Shown here one piece after another: positions 63,946 through 64,000 of a stretch of 64,000 nucleotides of DNA. Position 1 is the stretch's first letter. Each line of letters begins with the position of its first letter. The notes beneath the pieces are model-generated. The model worked only from the letters and a program-made list of their open reading frames with translations. It was not told where the DNA came from and ran no database searches. The DNA is from Allolucifera butyrica. Its GTDB lineage: Bacteria; Bacillota; Negativicutes; Sporomusales; UPPP01. The DNA is taken from contig NZ_UPPP01000052.1 in the NCBI RefSeq assembly GCF_900476375.1, positions 62,001 through 126,000 on the forward strand, written 5' to 3'. A program made the translations under genes and the position numbers.

Positions 63946-64000
63946 AAATTTTCCAACTCGAGTTGAATTTTTTTATCTTGCAATTTTACTGTAGCATTTT

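Overview
The window looks like a chromosomal segment of a Bacillota (Firmicute) bacterium of moderate GC, most plausibly a spore-forming Negativicute of the Sporomusaceae type. The support is a glgC-glgD pair, a PPDK regulator next to ppdK, AddAB instead of RecBCD, a T-box leader, a LevR-type sigma-54 activator, strong AGGAGG ribosome sites with GTG/TTG starts, and E. coli-type SpeD and cfa genes. The taxonomic placement is inference. No tRNA, rRNA, CRISPR array, replication origin or intact transposase was seen.

Layout. 1-9 kb: glycogen genes (glgC and the start of glgD), an exported M48 protease, the PPDK regulator overlapping ppdK, and a PAS-PAS-GGDEF-HD-GYP protein. 9-17.5 kb: the addB-addA recombination nuclease operon and a second HD-GYP protein. 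17.7-23.2 kb: a GT-C-like membrane protein, several small proteins, and a chemoreceptor with a STAS protein. 23.2-30.1 kb: a TrpB2-type enzyme behind a T-box, a TetR-HlyD-MFS(DHA2) efflux operon, and a GDT1-family Mn exporter behind a yybP-ykoY riboswitch. 30.2-36.6 kb: an RpiR-controlled gluconate/Entner-Doudoroff operon (IlvD-type dehydratase, FGGY kinase, KDPG aldolase, sugar-acid transporter). 37.3-44.9 kb: a sigma-54-dependent PTS operon (LevR-like activator, IIA, IIB, IIC) that ends in an AraL/AraM-like phosphatase plus glycerol-1-phosphate dehydrogenase. 45-50.2 kb: speD, an HxlR regulator, KtrAB potassium uptake and cfa. 50.5-58.4 kb: small helical or membrane proteins around a giant gene that fuses a P1B-type and a P2-type cation ATPase. 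58.9-59.9 kb: a probable prophage scar. 60-63.9 kb: a BASS transporter, an RraA-like enzyme, and a chemoreceptor behind a c-di-GMP-I riboswitch.

Themes. Cyclic-di-GMP recurs: one GGDEF/HD-GYP enzyme, one HD-GYP enzyme and one c-di-GMP riboswitch over a chemoreceptor. The intergenic regions carry several repeat families: (A) a ~122-175 bp palindromic element with 16-bp inverted ends, present as three full copies and one scar; (B) an AAACCGC..GCGGTTT hairpin followed by a GC-rich tail; (C) a ~110-bp element found just upstream of two minus-strand genes; (D) heptanucleotide TTGGANN tracts. The best candidates for undescribed biology are the fused P1B-P2 ATPase with its small partner proteins, and repeat family A, which sits between a riboswitch and its gene, inside an efflux operon, and beside a prophage scar.
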